Shown one piece after another: positions 4,008-5,523 of a stretch of 5,523 nt of DNA (the stretch's first letter is position 1; the number at the start of each line of letters is the position of its first letter). Under the pieces are notes generated by a model. The model ran no database searches. It was not told where the DNA came from and worked only from the letters and a program-made list of their open reading frames with translations. The stretch is from Pseudomonadota bacterium (GTDB taxonomy: Bacteria; Pseudomonadota; Alphaproteobacteria; Rhizobiales; Beijerinckiaceae). The position numbers and the translations under genes are program-made. The stretch covers positions 1 to 5,523 of the forward strand of contig JAKANG010000140.1 in NCBI GenBank assembly GCA_021812505.1, given 5' to 3'.

Positions 4008-5523
4008 ATGGCTGATCCGATTCAAAAATCTATTTCGCCAGATCTTTCCGTATTCATGAATTATGAATACGAATTCGATTTAGACGCAAACAACGCCGCG
4101 GCCAACGTCATTCGAATCGTTGGGAAAAACAAGCGCGTCCTTGAGATAGGCGCAGGGTCCGGGGCCATATCCCGGAAACTGGTCGAGGCCATGGGTTGCG
4201 AGGTTGTCGCCGTCGAAATCAACCCCGCTTCCGTCGAAAAGCTGAAGACCTTCTGCAGCAAGGTTTATTCTCTTGACTTGAATAGCAAGGACTGGCCCTC
4301 CGAACTCGCCTCGGAAGAGAAATTCGACGCTGTCATCGCCGCCGACGTTCTCGAACATCTTTATGACCCCTGGACCGTTCTCAAGCAGATGAAAACCCTG
4401 TTGAACGACGACGGGTTCATTGTGCTCTCCCTTCCGCACGCCGCCTATTGGGGCGTGCTGGCCAGTCTCGCCCAAGAAGATTTCGCCTATGGCGAATGGG
4501 GTCTGTTCGACAAGACGCATATCCGCTTTTTCGGAATGCACAATATCCAGACCCTGCACGAAAGCGCGGGCCTCGCGATCGAGGATTACCGTTTCATCGA
4601 GTTGAGCCCCGACAAGACCGAGTTCCTGAATCGTTGGGAATCGTTGTCCGCCGCCGAACGCCAGGCCTTCGCCGGCCATCGGTTCAGCTCCGTTTATCAG
4701 GTTGTCACCAAGGGGGTTCCCGTCGAGCGCGCGAGGATGACGCTTTCCCTGACGGATTCCAAGCCGAAGCTGGCGACGAGGTCAAACGACTGCCAGGTCA
4801 GGCTGATCGCGTTTTACCTGACCCAGTTCCATCCCATTCCGGAAAACGACGAATGGTGGGGCAAGGGATTTACCGAATGGACCAACGTCACCAAGGCCAC
4901 GCCGCGTTTTCCCGGCCATTGGCAACCCCAGCTGCCGACCGATCTTGGCTTCTACGACCTTCGATTGCGCCAGTCGCGTCATGACCAGATCGAATTGGCC
5001 AAGGCGTACGGCATCGACGGTTTTTGTTATCATTATTATTGGTTCTCGGGCCGCCGGCTCTTGAACGCGCCGCTCGACGACATGCTCGCCGATCCCGAGA
5101 GCGACATGCCGTTCTGCCTGTGCTGGGCCAATGAAAACTGGACGCGGCGATGGGACGCGGCCGAGCACGAGATTCTGATCGCCCAGCAATATCGCCCCGA
5201 GGACGATCTGGATTTCATCAAAAGCATCGAGCCGTTTCTACGCGACAAGCGTTACATCCATGTCGACGGCGCGCCCATACTGATCGTCTATCGTCCACAG
5301 CATCTGCCGAATGCAAAAAAGACCGCCGCGATCTGGCGGGAATATTGCGCCAGCGTCGGCATACCGAAAATCCACCTCGCCTGCGCCTTCACCCACGGCA
5401 ATTGGGACTACCGTCAGTTCGGATTCGACAGCGGCGTGGAATTTCCGCCGCACAACATCACGAAGCCTAGCCTGGCTCCGGCGGTCAATTTTTATCACGA
5501 GCATTCCGGCTATATTTTTGACT
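4008..5523 (+). CDS. Methyltransferase-WbsX (GH99-like) fusion protein, 3' end missing
   Basis: The frame runs uninterrupted from ATG 4008 to the right edge (505 codons seen). An in-frame TAA directly precedes the ATG, so no earlier start exists; ATG 4056 is a less likely alternative. Residues about 24-200 are a class I SAM-dependent methyltransferase: SAM-binding VLEIGAGSG (44-52), the ribose-binding acidic E70 (VVAVEIN), DVLEHLYDPW (113-122), and DKTHIRFF (168-175), typical of type 11/12 small-molecule or sugar methyltransferases. A linker (about 236-262) leads to a WbsX domain, related to GH99 and found in O-antigen and polysaccharide loci: VRLIAFYLTQFHPIPENDEW (264-283), GFTEWTNV (287-294), GIDGFCYHYYWF (335-346) and CWANENWTRRWD (372-383), where E376 is a catalytic candidate. 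I infer a cytoplasmic protein that methylates and builds or trims a surface glycan. Proteins of this type often continue into glycosyltransferase domains, which would lie outside the window. The 5' end is AT-richer than neighbouring genes. Confidence 0.9.
   Translation, partial: MADPIQKSISPDLSVFMNYEYEFDLDANNAAANVIRIVGKNKRVLEIGAGSGAISRKLVEAMGCEVVAVEINPASVEKLKTFCSKVYSLDLNSKDWPSELASEEKFDAVIAADVLEHLYDPWTVLKQMKTLLNDDGFIVLSLPHAAYWGVLASLAQEDFAYGEWGLFDKTHIRFFGMHNIQTLHESAGLAIEDYRFIELSPDKTEFLNRWESLSAAERQAFAGHRFSSVYQVVTKGVPVERARMTLSLTDSKPKLATRSNDCQVRLIAFYLTQFHPIPENDEWWGKGFTEWTNVTKATPRFPGHWQPQLPTDLGFYDLRLRQSRHDQIELAKAYGIDGFCYHYYWFSGRRLLNAPLDDMLADPESDMPFCLCWANENWTRRWDAAEHEILIAQQYRPEDDLDFIKSIEPFLRDKRYIHVDGAPILIVYRPQHLPNAKKTAAIWREYCASVGIPKIHLACAFTHGNWDYRQFGFDSGVEFPPHNITKPSLAPAVNFYHEHSGYIFD
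4049..4071. repeat. 23-bp inverted repeat in the 5' coding region
   Basis: CGTATTCAT (4049-4057) and ATGAATACG (4063-4071) are perfect 9-base arms around GAATT. They lie within codons 14-22 of the fusion gene and cover the second in-frame ATG (4056). The arms are AT-rich, unlike the surrounding coding sequence. It could be an operator just downstream of the promoter or an mRNA hairpin near the start, or it may simply follow from the encoded residues. Confidence 0.45.

Noticed and set aside
4080..4679. A 199-codon open frame on the - strand
   Set aside because: It is antisense to the methyltransferase domain, whose motifs are unmistakable on the + strand, and it has no ribosome site or recognisable domain.

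Overview
The window looks like chromosomal DNA of a high-GC alphaproteobacterium. The evidence is the strong G/C bias at third codon positions, a perfect TTAA-N7-TTAA(C) box of the kind bound by the alphaproteobacterial cell-cycle regulator CtrA, and enzymes common in Hyphomicrobiales-type genomes. I cannot name a genus. No tRNA, rRNA, CRISPR array, insertion sequence or prophage gene is visible.

Layout from left to right: (1) The 3' part of ahpF (1-1356, +), the NADH/FAD disulfide reductase that recharges the peroxidase AhpC, followed by a GC-rich hairpin. (2) A 206-bp intergenic stretch (1357-1562) with three GTTAAC sites and one GTTAAT; its right end has a TATAAT -10 box whose upstream spacer is filled by the CtrA-type box. 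(3) A small unrecognised 63-residue protein (1563-1754, +). (4) A gene-free 214-bp stretch ending in a hairpin that covers the GTG start of the next gene. (5) A stand-alone guanidine-modifying enzyme (1969-2802, +) whose active-site residues resemble arginine dihydrolase (ArgZ) more than dimethylargininase. (6) A convergent gene overlapping it by 19 bp (2784-3659, -), encoding a Tat-exported dienelactone-hydrolase-family protein. (7) A 348-bp divergent intergenic region (3660-4007) that becomes AT-richer to the right and has candidate promoters facing both ways. (8) A large gene starting at 4008 (+) that stays open to the right edge. It fuses an N-terminal SAM-dependent methyltransferase to a WbsX/GH99-like glycan domain, so the right side is probably the edge of a surface-polysaccharide locus.

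The genes do not form one pathway. AhpF is peroxide defence, the ArgZ-like enzyme is arginine nitrogen metabolism, the hydrolase is periplasmic and of unknown substrate, and the right-hand gene concerns surface glycans. Each appears to have its own promoter. The items most worth checking are the methyltransferase-WbsX fusion, the ArgZ-like chemistry, and the CtrA box in front of the small unknown gene.
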